DNA of 64,000 nt from Nematopogon swammerdamellus (taxonomy: Eukaryota; Arthropoda; Insecta; Lepidoptera; Adelidae), in assembly GCA_946902875.1 (NCBI GenBank), contig OX336345.1, forward strand, positions 11,439,395-11,503,394, in the 5' to 3' direction. Each line of letters begins with the position of its first letter. The first letter of the stretch is position 1. This document shows positions 45,633 to 56,029 of this stretch, piece by piece. The translations under genes were made by a program, and so were the position numbers. The notes beneath the pieces were generated by a model. That model ran no database searches. It saw nothing but the letters and a program-made list of their open reading frames with translations, and had not been told where the DNA came from.

Positions 45633-48596
45633 ATGCCAAAGTCCAATAACAACAGTACTGTACAATTAAAAAAATCTAGTTATTCGCCTAAGTTAGCAAA
45701 CAGTACTGTAAAAATTAATAAAACTAAAACTTGTAATAAGAATGAAAAACATCTTAATAATAAGCTAACAATTGGGCATCAAAATGTTCAAGGCTTACGA
45801 GGAAAATGCCAGTTACTAGAGTTATTTTTAAAAGACAACCATGTAGACATATTTTGTATTTCAGAATCTTGGACAGACTCGTGTGAATTACTCACTCAAC
45901 AAGTACCGCATTATTCTGTAATAAGTAGTTATCATAGAAAAATTTTTATTAGAGGCGGGACAATAATTTTTGTTAGAAACGGCTTGAGAGCAAAGAATAG
46001 GCCAGATATAGTTAATATGTCAGTTGAGAAAGAATTTGAAGTTAGCTGTATTGAGATGGAATCTGTTATCATATTGTCTGTATATAGGTCACCCTCAATG
46101 AGTGTATTGTCGTTTTCAGATAAATTAGAAGAAGTTTTATATAAAATTAATAGTAATAACAATAAATCAATAGTTCTATGTGGTGACTTCAATGTTCGGT
46201 TTCCTTTAATTAAAAATGAAAAACACGATTTATCTGACCTAATGGATAGTTTCTTACTTAACCAAACTATATATGAATACACTAGAGTAACTGATTCATG
46301 CGCATCATGCATAGATAATATTTTTACTGATGCAGAAACGATTCAATGTAATTTATCTCACGGTATTCACTCTGACCATTATGCTCAAATAATCTCAATT
46401 AAATGGGAAACAAAATGTATTAATAAATCTGTATATAAATTGAGTAGAACCGTTAATAGTGACACAATAAATGCGTTAAATAAGGATCTAGTTGTAGAAT
46501 TTGGAAAATATGAAAATAAAATTGACTTTAAATACTTCTTTAACACTTTTGTTAGATATTTAAATATGCACATGCCTCTGAAATCTAAACGAGTAGTTAA
46601 AAAAAAACATTTCGCACAGTGGGCCACACCTAGCATTGTAAGAGCCAAAGAAAAATTGTTTCTTTTGTATGATTTGTTAAAACAAAACAACAATGCAAAT
46701 CTTAGAGCGTATGTTTCGTTGTACAGTAAAATTTTTAAGCAAGTTACAATTAAAGCCAAGCAATTGTTCTTAAAAGATAAACTGTTAAAATCTGACAACA
46801 AAATCAAAATGGCCTGGGCTATTATTAAAGAAGAAACAGGCAAGTCTCCTAAAAATAATGACACAAATATAGAATTAAAAATAGGAGACGACATTATAAA
46901 AAATAGCTCAAGTGTTGCAAATCACTTTAATAAATATTTTTCTACTATTGCTCAAGAAACAACAAAACATGTCAAAGCAAGTACTGAAGCAGCATTAGAA
47001 TATCTGCGAAGATACGCACCACGAGGAAATGAAACCATCACTTTCAATCCTGTATCGTTCTCCGAAATTAAAACAATTATTATAGACCTTAAATCAAAAA
47101 ACTCCCAGGACTTGTGGAATGTCTCACCTAAACTACTGAAGTCACTAAGTTTTAGTCTTATAGAACCATTAATTAGTGTTATAAATCAATGCTTTGAGGA
47201 CGGCATATTCCCAGATTCACTCAAAATAGCTAGATTAGTTCCATTGTTTAAAAAGGGATGTCATAACAATATTGGAAACTATCGTCCTGTATCTTTGCTT
47301 CCTGTATTTAGTAAAGTGTTTGAAAAAGCCGTGGAAAAAAGATTAATTAATTATTTTAATGATAACAACATCTTAAACTATAAACAATTTGGATTCCGCA
47401 AGGGCAAGTCTACAGGAGATGCCATTGCGTCAATGATAAAAGCTATAATTCAATCATTAGATAATTCTAATCACACTTATGGCATCTTCTGTGATCTATC
47501 CAAGGCATTCGACTGTGTTAGTCATGACATAATTTTAATGAAATTAGAACATTATGGTGTAAGGGATAAAGAGTTGCGTCTTTGTAAATCATATTTGAGT
47601 ACCAGAAAGCAGGTGTGTGATGTTAATGGTAATAAGTCTGGTGTGGAATCCATTTCTATGGGAGTTCCTCAAGGTTCCATACTGGGACCATTGCTCTTCT
47701 TAATCTATGTAAATGACATTTCTAGTTGTATTAAAGATGATATTGAGTTAGTAATGTTTGCCGACGATATATCTGTAGTTTTAAAAAATAAAAACATTGC
47801 GGAATTACGTGAGTCCTTCATCAATGTAATTCAGTCATTAAAGTGTTGGTTTGATTCCAATAACCTCTTACTCAATGTCAATAAAACAAATGTAATGCAC
47901 TTTGCACTTGGAACTCACAGACGTATTGTTAATCAGGAAATTGTTAAAACAGCAGAAGATCTGACATTACATATTTCCAAAGAAATAACCTTTTTAGGAG
48001 TAATATTTGATCGCACCCTAACTTGGAAACCTCATATAGATACGCTTGCTGGTAAGCTAAGTTCAGCTTGTTATGCCATAAAAAAAATTAAAGAATTATG
48101 TGGCATACAAGCTGCTAAAACTGTGTATTATGCTTACTTCGATAGTCTTATGTCTTATGGATTATTATTTTGGGGAAACGCGGCGGAATCTAATAGAATA
48201 TTTATTCTTCAAAAAAGAGCACTGCGTTGTATACTCAGTATGAGGGCGAGGGACTCTTGTAGAAATGTATTTGATAAAATAGGAATTATGACATTACCCA
48301 GTGCTTATATTTATCAAAATATCTGCTATGCTAGGAAATATATACAGGATGCTACGCTTCACTCTGATATGCACCAGCATGATACTAGGCATAAAAATAA
48401 TGTTCTAATTACGAAGCACAGGTCATCTAAAATGTCGAAAAGTTTTGTTTGCAACAGTGTCAGATTGTATAATAAAATACCAGAAGAGGTAAAAAATCTA
48501 AATGATACTTTGTTTAAGAAACATATAAAATCAACTCTTGTAAAGAAAGCCTACTATACTGTAAAAGAGGCATTAGTCGACAGGACCATATCTTGA
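45633..48596 (+). CDS. Non-LTR retrotransposon ORF: apurinic-type endonuclease plus reverse transcriptase, 987 aa, open
   Basis: One uninterrupted frame encodes a LINE replicase. The N-terminal endonuclease (about residues 45-260) has Asn51 (HQNVQGLRGK), Glu79 (ISESW), Tyr151-Arg152 (VYRSP), Asp185/Asn187 (LCGDFNV), Asp228 (SCIDNIF) and SDH at 247-249. The reverse transcriptase (about 530-800) has NYRPVSLLP (549-557), Asp621 in FCDLSKAFD, GVPQGSILGP (677-686) and the FADD catalytic box (709-712). A thumb and C-terminal region follow. This architecture belongs to the jockey/CR1 group, in which the protein nicks chromosomal DNA and copies its own RNA at the nick. No ORF1 precedes it; the leader is only about 135 bases. 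All expected catalytic residues are present, so the copy may be young and active. The start is the first ATG of the frame. Confidence 0.95.
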   Translation: MPKSNNNSTVQLKKSSYSPKLANSTVKINKTKTCNKNEKHLNNKLTIGHQNVQGLRGKCQLLELFLKDNHVDIFCISESWTDSCELLTQQVPHYSVISSYHRKIFIRGGTIIFVRNGLRAKNRPDIVNMSVEKEFEVSCIEMESVIILSVYRSPSMSVLSFSDKLEEVLYKINSNNNKSIVLCGDFNVRFPLIKNEKHDLSDLMDSFLLNQTIYEYTRVTDSCASCIDNIFTDAETIQCNLSHGIHSDHYAQIISIKWETKCINKSVYKLSRTVNSDTINALNKDLVVEFGKYENKIDFKYFFNTFVRYLNMHMPLKSKRVVKKKHFAQWATPSIVRAKEKLFLLYDLLKQNNNANLRAYVSLYSKIFKQVTIKAKQLFLKDKLLKSDNKIKMAWAIIKEETGKSPKNNDTNIELKIGDDIIKNSSSVANHFNKYFSTIAQETTKHVKASTEAALEYLRRYAPRGNETITFNPVSFSEIKTIIIDLKSKNSQDLWNVSPKLLKSLSFSLIEPLISVINQCFEDGIFPDSLKIARLVPLFKKGCHNNIGNYRPVSLLPVFSKVFEKAVEKRLINYFNDNNILNYKQFGFRKGKSTGDAIASMIKAIIQSLDNSNHTYGIFCDLSKAFDCVSHDIILMKLEHYGVRDKELRLCKSYLSTRKQVCDVNGNKSGVESISMGVPQGSILGPLLFLIYVNDISSCIKDDIELVMFADDISVVLKNKNIAELRESFINVIQSLKCWFDSNNLLLNVNKTNVMHFALGTHRRIVNQEIVKTAEDLTLHISKEITFLGVIFDRTLTWKPHIDTLAGKLSSACYAIKKIKELCGIQAAKTVYYAYFDSLMSYGLLFWGNAAESNRIFILQKRALRCILSMRARDSCRNVFDKIGIMTLPSAYIYQNICYARKYIQDATLHSDMHQHDTRHKNNVLITKHRSSKMSKSFVCNSVRLYNKIPEEVKNLNDTLFKKHIKSTLVKKAYYTVKEALVDRTIS

Positions 48597-48625
48597 GGTT
48601 CTGACTGCATAATTAGTTAGCGCAT

Positions 48626-48917
48626 GACTAGGTACTATTTGTACTCAAATTTATTTACTAACCGATTGACAACTTGATACTTCAAGTATCTTAATATTTT
48701 TATTATAATATAATTTTCTTTTTTTTTTTTATTATTTGACAATACTACGTTGTAGTATGTATACTTATTATGACTAGGTACTATTTGTACTCAAATTTAT
48801 TTACTCACCGATTGACAACTTGATACTTCAAGTATCTTAATATTTTTATTATAATTTTTTTAATTTTTTTTTTATTATTATTTGACAATACTACGTTGTA
48901 GTATGTATACTTATTAC
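48626..48917 (+). repeat. 146-bp tandem duplication in the LINE 3' UTR
   Basis: Two near-identical copies begin at gactaggtactatttg (48626 and 48772). Each copy carries two small inverted repeats, gatacttcaagtatc and a cactacgttgtagt-like stem, plus a T-rich run. Such duplicated stem-loops in a 3' UTR could take part in recognition by the element's reverse transcriptase, but that is inference. Confidence 0.85.
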
Positions 48918-49254
48918 TAACATTATTGAGTTGATACAAATGACGTATCAAAAATTTGACAAAGGCTCTTTACACCTGATCCACTAAATTAAGTCCTTGC
49001 AGTCAGAACTTCAAAAACAAAACAAAAATCTGTTTTTGATCTTGCTCTCAAGCTGTATTTTCAATCGACTGTAGGCGGTGTTATTATGTGGATAGTCACT
49101 AAATGCTTGTAAAAATTATTATGAAAAAAAAAACCCTGCGAAGTTTCTTACCGGTTCTTCTTCGTGGGTGTAATCGAATCGGATAGAACAAATTGTGACA
49201 AATTCGAGTACAGTCATGCTGTCTAATGAATGCTTAATAAACAATACAATACAA

Positions 49255-50215
49255 TGCGTTCAAGAAGACTATAAACCTTATCGATGAATGTAAGTAACTA
49301 AGGGCGAGGCCGAAGGCCGAGCTGCGTTCAGGAAGACCATACACCTTCTCGAAGACAGTTAGTTACTGAGGGCGAGGCCGAAGGCCGAGCTGCGTTCAGG
49401 AAGACTATAAACCTGCTCGAAGAAAGTAAGTAACAAAAGGCGAGGCCGAAGGCCGAGCTGCGTTCAGGAAGACGATAAACCTTCTCGAAGACAGTAAGTA
49501 ACTGAGGGCGAGGCCGAAGGCCGAGCTGCGTTCAGGAAAACGATAAACCTTCTCTAAGAAAGTAAGTAATTAAGGGCGAGGCCGAAGGCCGAGCTACATT
49601 CGGGAAGACCATAAACCTTCTCGAAGAAAGTAAGCAACTGAGGGCGAGGCCGAAGGCCGAGCTGCGTTCAGGAAGACGATAAAAATTCTCGTAGACAGTA
49701 AGTAACTACGGGCGAAGCCGAAGGCCGAGCTGCGTTCAGGAAGAGGATAAACCTTCTCGAAGAAAGTAAGTAACTGAGGGCGAGGCCGAAGGCCGAGCTG
49801 CGTTCAGGAAGACTATAAACCTTCTCGAAGAAAGTAAGTAACTGAGGGCGAGGCCGAAGGCCAAGCTGCTTTCAGGAAGACTATAAACCTTCTCGGTGAA
49901 AGTAAGTATAAACTATGGTTGAGGCTGAAGGCCGAGGTGCGTTCAGGAAGAGGAAAAACCTTCTCGATTAAAGTAAGTAACTATGGGCGAGGCCGAAGGC
50001 CGAGCTGCGTTTAGGTAAACGATAAACCTTTTAAATAAAGTAATTAACGAACGGCGAGGCTTCAGGCTAAGCTGCTTTCTGGAATACAATAAACCAAGAA
50101 AGTAAGTAATTAAGGGCGAGGTCGAAGGCCGAGCTGCGTTCAGGAAGACGATAAACGTTCTCGAAAAAGTAAATAACTAAGTAACGAAAGAACATAACTA
50201 AGGGCAAGGCCACTG
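49255..50215 (+). repeat. 68-bp minisatellite, right array, about 14 units
   Basis: The same unit continues after the LINE. Units become more diverged toward the right end, for example ggttgaggctgaagg near 49918 and ggcgaggcttcagg near 50054. The last recognisable unit (gggcaaggccac) abuts a poly(C) run. Confidence 0.95.
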
Positions 50216-50226
50216 TCACCCCAAAA

Positions 50227-50249
50227 CCCCCCCCCCCCCCCCCCCCCCC
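50227..50249 (+). repeat. Poly(C) run, 23 bases
   Basis: 23 consecutive C, preceded by ccccaaaa. A second, shorter C run occurs near 50359. The G-rich minus strand could form a quadruplex. Exact length is prone to sequencing error. Confidence 0.85.
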
Positions 50250-50339
50250 TTTAAATGGTCAATCCCTGAAACAATTATGTATTTATGATGAGTAGCTAGA
50301 ATTATGATTTTCAAGTTCCTACCTTTAAAAAAACCGATA

Positions 50340-50985
50340 CTTCTATACAAACTTTCACCCCCCCCCCCATTTCACCCCCTTAGAGGTTGTTTTTTGAGTC
50401 AAAAGGTGGCCTATGTCCTTCCTCAGGATGCAATTCATCTCTGTACGAAATATAATTTTGAAATCATCCCCTATTTTAATTTAAGGGTTGATTTAGCAAA
50501 AACACTGAAACACGTAACTCTTTATTTCATACCAAAAGCCTAAATATGAATTTTCATATCTCGAACTTGAGAAATGCTGCATTCCCCATACAATGTTTCA
50601 TCCCCTATTTCACCCCCTTAAGGGTTGTTTTTTGAGACAAAAGGTAGCCTATATCCTTCCTCAGGATGCAATTCATCTCCGTACTAAATTTTATAAAATC
50701 CTAAAATATAATTTTGAAATAATCCCCTATTTTAATTTAAGGGTTGATTTAGCAAAAACGCTGAAACACGTAACTCTTTATTTCATACCAAAAGCCTAAA
50801 TATGAATTTTCATATCTCTAACTTGAGAAATGCTGGATTCCGCATACAAACTTTCATCCCCTATTTCAACCCCTTTAGGGTTATTTTTTGGGACAAAAGG
50901 TAGCCTATGTCTTTCCTCAGGATGCAATTAATCTCCATGCAATATTTTATCGAAATCTGTTCAGCGGTTTAGGCGTGAAAAGGTA
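50340..50985 (+). repeat. Three tandem 240-256-bp repeats in the Helitron-like element
   Basis: The phrase gcctatgtccttcctcagg recurs at about 50409, 50648 and 50904 (offsets 239 and 256), together with neighbouring text on CCCCTATTT and atttagcaaaaac. The third copy is truncated and runs into the gacagacagacag end of the element. The two similar short frames here are products of the duplication, not genes. Confidence 0.85.
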
Positions 50986-51948
50986 ACAGACAGACAGACA
51001 GACAACAGAGTTACTTTCGAATTTATAATATTAGTATGGAAGTATGGATAGTAGAAGTTTATTTACTCTTTTAACTGGGGGCTCAATGAAATCTTAATTA
51101 TTGCGCGCTTTACCATTTCTTAAACTTTGTTTATTATGTCTACTAATTCTACTATAAAATATCGTATTTAAATACCATACCTCATTCAAAAGGTAGGTTG
51201 TTTTAAAAAAAAAACTAAATCACACTAGCAAGGTATGAGAATCACCGTTCCAAAATATAATAATCGCTCATTGTTAAATGTACAATAAATTTTACACAAG
51301 TAAATTTGGCACAAGTAACATCAGTTAGCAAGAAAACCTTTTAAAACTTCATTTACTCGCGACAGGCAGGACGTACTGCGGTAACATCTTGAACATTTAT
51401 TTTGAGCAATCCGCTAAATGAATTTGCCGACATCGTGCGGTAACTAGCACCCTCGGCGTAACCGCAACGCGTCGCGGAGGATGAGTACGACAGCGCGAAA
51501 ATTGTGAAAAAAAAGTTCTTTTTCTAAATGTCACACTCTTGTACTTCAAGAAAATTGTTATTATGAGTGTCAATAAACTAGCTAGACAAATTTTTGTCCC
51601 TCTTGTTGTACTCAGTTTCCATGGCGGTGGCGCTGCGTCTCGCTTAGAATGTATTTGCGTTTGCGAGGAATTATGTTATTGCCTGTGTGTGATCAGATCA
51701 GAGGGACGATTTGATGTAACTCGCTAAAATATGCACATGTATTCATTTTAGATACGTCCGTCCATCTGTCGCAATGTTTTAGCGCCTAAAGTAAATGTTT
51801 TTTATGATTTATGATCGAGAAAATTACATGCATGTCATTACTACAATATTTTTCATAGTTATTAGGTATGTTATTTTATTAGTTATTAGATACAACTGTT
51901 ATCTAAGTGTATGTTATAAACCTACCTACGTTATGAAAAATAAAAAAA

Positions 51949-51973
51949 ACATTTCATTTCATTTCATTTCATT
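51949..51973 (+). repeat. (CATTT)n microsatellite, 5 units
   Basis: catttcatttcatttcattt and one more unit, following an A run (aaaaataaaaaaaa). Possibly the tail of an unrecognised retroelement. Confidence 0.85.
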
Positions 51974-52029
51974 ACTCATACATTACGCAACCATATGAAT
52001 CCCTTATAGAGCGTAGCTAACTTCTTGTT

Positions 52030-52090
52030 GTCGGGCCGGACAAACTTGTTGCGACTAGTTGTGACAAGCGGATAAGTTTGTCCGACCGAC
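52030..52090. repeat. Imperfect hairpin
   Basis: gtcgggccggacaaactt against aagtttgtccgaccgac with one unpaired base, 25-base loop. Confidence 0.85.
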
Positions 52091-52344
52091 GACCATCGTG
52101 CCAGCGAGAGACCTTCATCTATTCTATTGAAACAACATAACGTCATAAAGTAGATTGAAGGAAATTAAAATGTATAGAAAAAACATTTTGTAAAAGCGGG
52201 TAGCAACTGGTAGCAATGACGTAAGTACAGCTACGAGTACCTACCACAAAACTCATTGACCTACCATCATAAGCTCACGGAGGAAATTGAATCATTGAGC
52301 CACAGGCGAACAATCCTTTCTCTTAGCCTGTTTTATAGGTACCT

Positions 52345-52615
52345 ACACATCGTTTTTCGAAATCTTTCCTGTGTCGAACGGCGAAAATATGGAATGGTCT
52401 TCCGGTGAGTGTGTTCCCCACCACCTATGGCCTGGGAATCTTCAAAAGGCGTGTCAATAAATTAGAAGACAACCTTTTTGTCCGCCTCATAGCCGGCATG
52501 GCGCATCTCCGAGCGTGGTTTCGCGAGGAATGGTGTTATTGGCTGTGTCTGATCTTCCGTTGAAGTATTGGGCACAGACACCCGCGCCGGCGGTCTATAA
52601 AAAAAAAGAATAGAC
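52345..52615 (+). pseudogene. LINE 3' end with reverse transcriptase C-terminus
   Basis: Plus-strand translation gives HRFSKSFLCRTAKIWNGLPV, SVFPTTYGLGIFKRRVNKL and a further 30 residues to a TGA. It then runs through a short 3' UTR to an A run (ctataaaaaaaaagaa) at 52600-52612. The coding part upstream is missing, so this is a 5'-truncated insertion. A weaker stretch with similar wording (gcgaggaattatgttattgc) lies at 51660-51700. Confidence 0.78.
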
Positions 52616-53089
52616 TAATGTGGATGTCTGGTGATATGGACGTCTCTCACCTAGAATAATATTAATACATATAGATAGGTTCAGTGTACATCGTAGATAC
52701 GACATAGAACGTAGGTACCAGTCATAAATCTGTCTTTATGACTTTGTGTCTACAGACTGTCTGGGCCTTAGGTCTGGGCATAAATCGGAGCGACTTTGGT
52801 AGGGGGTAATTTAGGTTAAAAAAATGAATAAGTACATTTTTTGCTGTAAAACTCTCACGAGCTTTTTAATTTTCGGTTACAAATTTTATATTTACTTTCG
52901 TTACATTCCTATGTTAGTAAAGTAAAATAAAATATTGACATTATTAATTTTGGGAAGTAATCTGAATCTCATAAAATACATAAAAATAAATAAAGTCAAA
53001 AAAATTATTACGACAATTTAAAAAGACTGTAATACATAATTGCGAAATTCAAAACATCGGATTTCGTTACTTCGTGATTTCGTTACTTA

Positions 53090-53311
53090 TCCTTACCTAT
53101 AATAAAATCCAACGTCTGCTTTCTGTCTGTCTGAGTGTCTGTCTGTCCGCTTATAACTCGAGAACCACTAAACCGATTTTAATAAAACAAAATTCTACGG
53201 ATAGCTTGATTCTTCCCATCAACTATAGGCTACTTACTATCACGCTAAATGGCTTATGAGGTTAGCAGTGAAGTGAAATATGAGAGCGGGCGGAGCCGCG
53301 GGCACAGCTTG
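53090..53311 (+). mobile_element. 222-bp short Helitron, second copy
   Basis: Plus-strand copy of the element at 40611-40832, preceded by A (tta|TCC). The terminal CTAG has become CTTG. I count about five substitutions over 222 bases. It lies inside the 50-bp-TIR element at 53025-53839. Confidence 0.75.
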
Positions 53312-53320
53312 TCTTCTATA

Positions 53321-53634
53321 AATTAACCCTAACCTAATGTTGAGGCGGCGCATGTCGTTTTCACTGTCAACGTTTGACATATGGCAAACTGTCAAACTTT
53401 GTCATGCATGACAACTGTCAAATCTGTCAAACTGTCAAAGTTGTCAACCAAAATCTGTGAAATGTCAACTTTGACAATGTCAACGTTTGACAGTTGTGAA
53501 ACTGTCAAACTTTGTCATACATGTCAAAGCTGTCAAAAGGCGTTAGGTAACGTAACGTTTTCAAAAACTGTCAAATGTCAAACGTTGACAGTGAAAACGA
53601 CATGCGCCGCCTCAACATTAGGTTAGGGTTAATT
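53321..53634. mobile_element. 314-bp MITE with 60-bp perfect TIRs and TGTCAA-rich core
   Basis: 53321-53380 and 53575-53634 are exact reverse complements (aattaaccctaacctaatgt, tgaggcggcgcatgtcgttt, tcactgtcaacgtttgacat). The centre is made largely of TGTCAAA / TTTGACA words in both orientations, more than 20 of them. There is no real coding frame; the 81-codon frame is a by-product. Confidence 0.85.
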
Positions 53635-53844
53635 TTTTTAAACCTCGATAATAAGTAGGCTAGGTAAGCTAGGTACCTATCGATAATTTGAACATTAGAA
53701 GTGGCAAACATCGCGATTGTACAATTTCGAAGTAACTTACATCGAAGTCTTAAACATTAGAAGTGACAAACATCGCGATTGTACACTTTCGAAGTAACGA
53801 AATCCGATGTTTTGAATTTCGCAATTATGTATTACAGTCCTATT

Positions 53845-55718
53845 TGTGTGCTTATTTCGTCGTAACAGATCTCCTTTTTAATTAAACTTTATGAGTTATT
53901 TATTATACAAATAGGGAATTTTATTCACATCAATCCAGGCAGGACCGTCCAGTGACAATTTTTATTACAATTAAATCGAACAGAATATCGTTTGTTTTAA
54001 GTAGAACATTATTCAATTCTCCCAACCATTGGAAATATCAAACTAAAACTTGTAATAAAACACACACACAAGTCTTCCGACGATTTCGTGTAAGAAATCG
54101 TGTTTCCTCAACTTGTGTACTCAACTTAGTACATCATTATCGAAGTTGTTTCCAGAGCACAAGGTAAGAAAGCTGTGAGCGCGTGAAAGTGGCCAGCCAG
54201 TTCAAGCCTCGATTTGCCCGAGTAAGCTGTCTACAAGTTCCCCAAAGTTTTACCCGGGAATAAATCCTACGGACTCGAGGGCGGTGTAAGTAAATGATCC
54301 ATCAATGTCTGGTAGGGTGCTGCGGGTTAGGTAAAGGCGAGAGAAGCTTCGAGCACTACATCATTCTGGTCTGTGCATAGGATTTAGCAAATCCCTGAAG
54401 AGAAAAACAAGACGAGGGTTCGAGTGAGCAAAAGTGCACTGATATAAGGAACCAGAAAACCGCGGTACTGATGAAATAATTATTTGTTGGTGTTCTAGGA
54501 AATGAAAATCGTCGACTACATAAACATTGAACCGTTGGATGTGATCATGTTTAACCGATAACACCTACGTAACCAATACTTGAAGACTTGAAGGCAATTT
54601 TACCTTACCATATCTTGAAAAAAAAAGCGATCAAGCAAGTCGAACTAGCGTGGAGGGGTTCTGTCGCTACCATTCCATTTCCGTGAGATATGGATTTTTA
54701 GCTTTAGTTTAGCTTTTCGTGTTAACTATAAGAGAGGCCCTATACTCGTATTTGCTATTTTTTGTAATTTTAGACGCAGTTGTTTCCGAGATAACTGGGG
54801 AGGGAATGCTCGATTTTTGTATATGTTCTTTTTTAAATTATGCATTTTGAAATCATAAAAAAATATATTTGTATTCATTATAATAACTAGCCCCTTTTAG
54901 TAACACGATGCACTTGAAGATAAAAAAATAAAAAAAAACCTTTATAGTTTGTCTCCCAAAATTTATCGAGATTCCTTCATTTACGCTGTACGTCCGTGTT
55001 GGTCATCAAACTCTGTACATGTACCGAACTTCAAAGGTCAGAAAATCCACAGACCTGGCCTGACTTATAATAACTAAGTACGAATATAAATAAACTTAGG
55101 AACAAACTAGTAACTTCCATCATTGAATTTGTGTAGTGTACAGCTAATATTTTAAATTCCGTTTGACGTGGTACATAAATTAGTTTGCATATCCACATGA
55201 TATCCCTAAGAGCAAACCATTACATTTAGAAACTTCTCATTAATATGGTGGAGGTGGAGAGGGTCTAGCAGATTCAGCGCTCAAACCAATATTGGCGGAA
55301 AGAATGTACAAACACGGAAGACGTGGTTGTACAAACATGCCATCATCACTACAGAGGTTGCCGCCACATAATATATCGAGGGATTCACTGAGAAATTCTG
55401 TGTGAAAGCCACTTTACTTAGGAGGGTGAAATCGTTTTGTGGGGGAATAAAGAAGTCAAGTTTGTGGCCTCCAGTGAAGGGCGTATAAGATGTTAAGGCT
55501 ACATACAAAGGTTACTGATTTTTCTGAATTTTACTTTCTTATAATTTTCCACAATAATTATTTCAAAAATAAATGACAAATGAACGTCACTTTTTTCATT
55601 GTTATTCAAAATATACTTTTTTTAGAAGATTTAAATTACGTTTAATATTTTTTTAAATGCGTTTAGATTCAAAGCAGAAATCCGTTGCACTGCAAATGCG
55701 AAATGTGCTCCATTAAAT
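53845..55718. other. No recognised gene
   Basis: A 75-codon minus frame at 55508-55281 has protein-like composition but no family I recognise. The rest is AT-rich with A runs near 54930. Confidence 0.45.
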
Positions 55719-55737
55719 CTAGCGATACATACATACC

Positions 55738-56029
55738 ACACACGCTGTATCCCGACAATCAGAGTAAGCAGACTAATCGGTATTGTGCTGTAAGAACTCT
55801 GGAAAATTGAAATACAACATCGGACAAGAAAACTACCAAGCAGCACAAAGTAAGGCACAAAGACCCACCTGTTGCACGACTCGGTGGAAGGACCGTACTA
55901 AGGTGAGAGGTGGCAAACCTGTCGCCCTTTAGTACGGCATCTCGTTCTTATCCCTTAGTCGTCTTTTACAACATGCACGGGGAGAGACGCAGTGGGGCTA
56001 TTATTTTTAAGTACCGGCCTCACACAGTA
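55738..56029 (-). mobile_element. Family A repeat with 8-bp target duplication
   Basis: Full family text from cacacacgctgtatcccgac to ggcctcacacagta. ctagcgat stands on both sides (55719-55726 and 56030-56037), with acatacatac as tail between the left duplication and the element. Confidence 0.82.

Larger units (their letters stand above)
45498..49254 (+). mobile_element. Jockey/CR1-group LINE inserted within a 68-bp minisatellite
   Basis: Both ends are set by the interrupted repeat. Left of the element the array stops at gaggccgaaggccgagc (45497). To the right it resumes at tgcgttcaagaag (49255), exactly the next base of the unit. The element has a short leader, the 987-aa ORF, a 3' UTR with a 146-bp tandem duplication, and a tail of AATAAACAATACAATACAA. 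Pentamer tails in place of poly(A) are known in CR1-type elements. No target-site duplication is seen at the junction. A related 3' end occurs at 41535-41706. Confidence 0.85.
44665..51048 (-). mobile_element. Non-autonomous Helitron-like element with internal minisatellite, 6.4 kb
   Basis: Read on the minus strand, the element starts with TCCATACT at 51048 (flanking base A; the motif is doubled and is followed by AATATTATAAAT). It ends with a GC hairpin (GCGGAGCCGC) and then CTAG at 44668-44665, followed by T. This matches the Helitron rule of insertion between A and T, TC start, and hairpin-CTRR end. Inside, from right to left in window order reversed, are a block of three diverged 240-256-bp repeats, poly(C), 68-bp repeats, the inserted LINE, and more 68-bp repeats. 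No Rep/helicase frame was seen. Without the LINE the element would be about 2.6 kb. Boundaries are structural inferences. Confidence 0.65.
53025..53839. mobile_element. Terminal-inverted-repeat element with 50-bp perfect TIRs, host of two nested insertions
   Basis: 53025-53074 and 53790-53839 are exact reverse complements over 50 bases (gactgtaatacataattgcg ... ggatttcgttacttcg). Between them lie the Helitron copy (53090-53311), the TGTCAA-rich MITE (53321-53634) and 155 bases with a direct repeat of acattagaagtg(g/a)caaac and acatcgcgattgtaca. No transposase is present. Confidence 0.8.

Noticed and set aside
45113..45665. Minus-strand frames of 136 and 70 codons with repeated Leu/Arg/Pro/Ala phrases
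   Set aside because: They are translations of the 68-bp minisatellite, whose period of 68 is not a multiple of three and whose frame stays open by composition only.
50304..50799. Two similar plus-strand frames of 79 and 68 codons
   Set aside because: They arise from the tandem 240-bp repeats in the Helitron-like element and start in unrelated contexts.
53321..53340. Telomeric TTAGG repeat in the MITE end (attaggttagggtt)
   Set aside because: Only two imperfect units occur and they belong to a perfect terminal inverted repeat.
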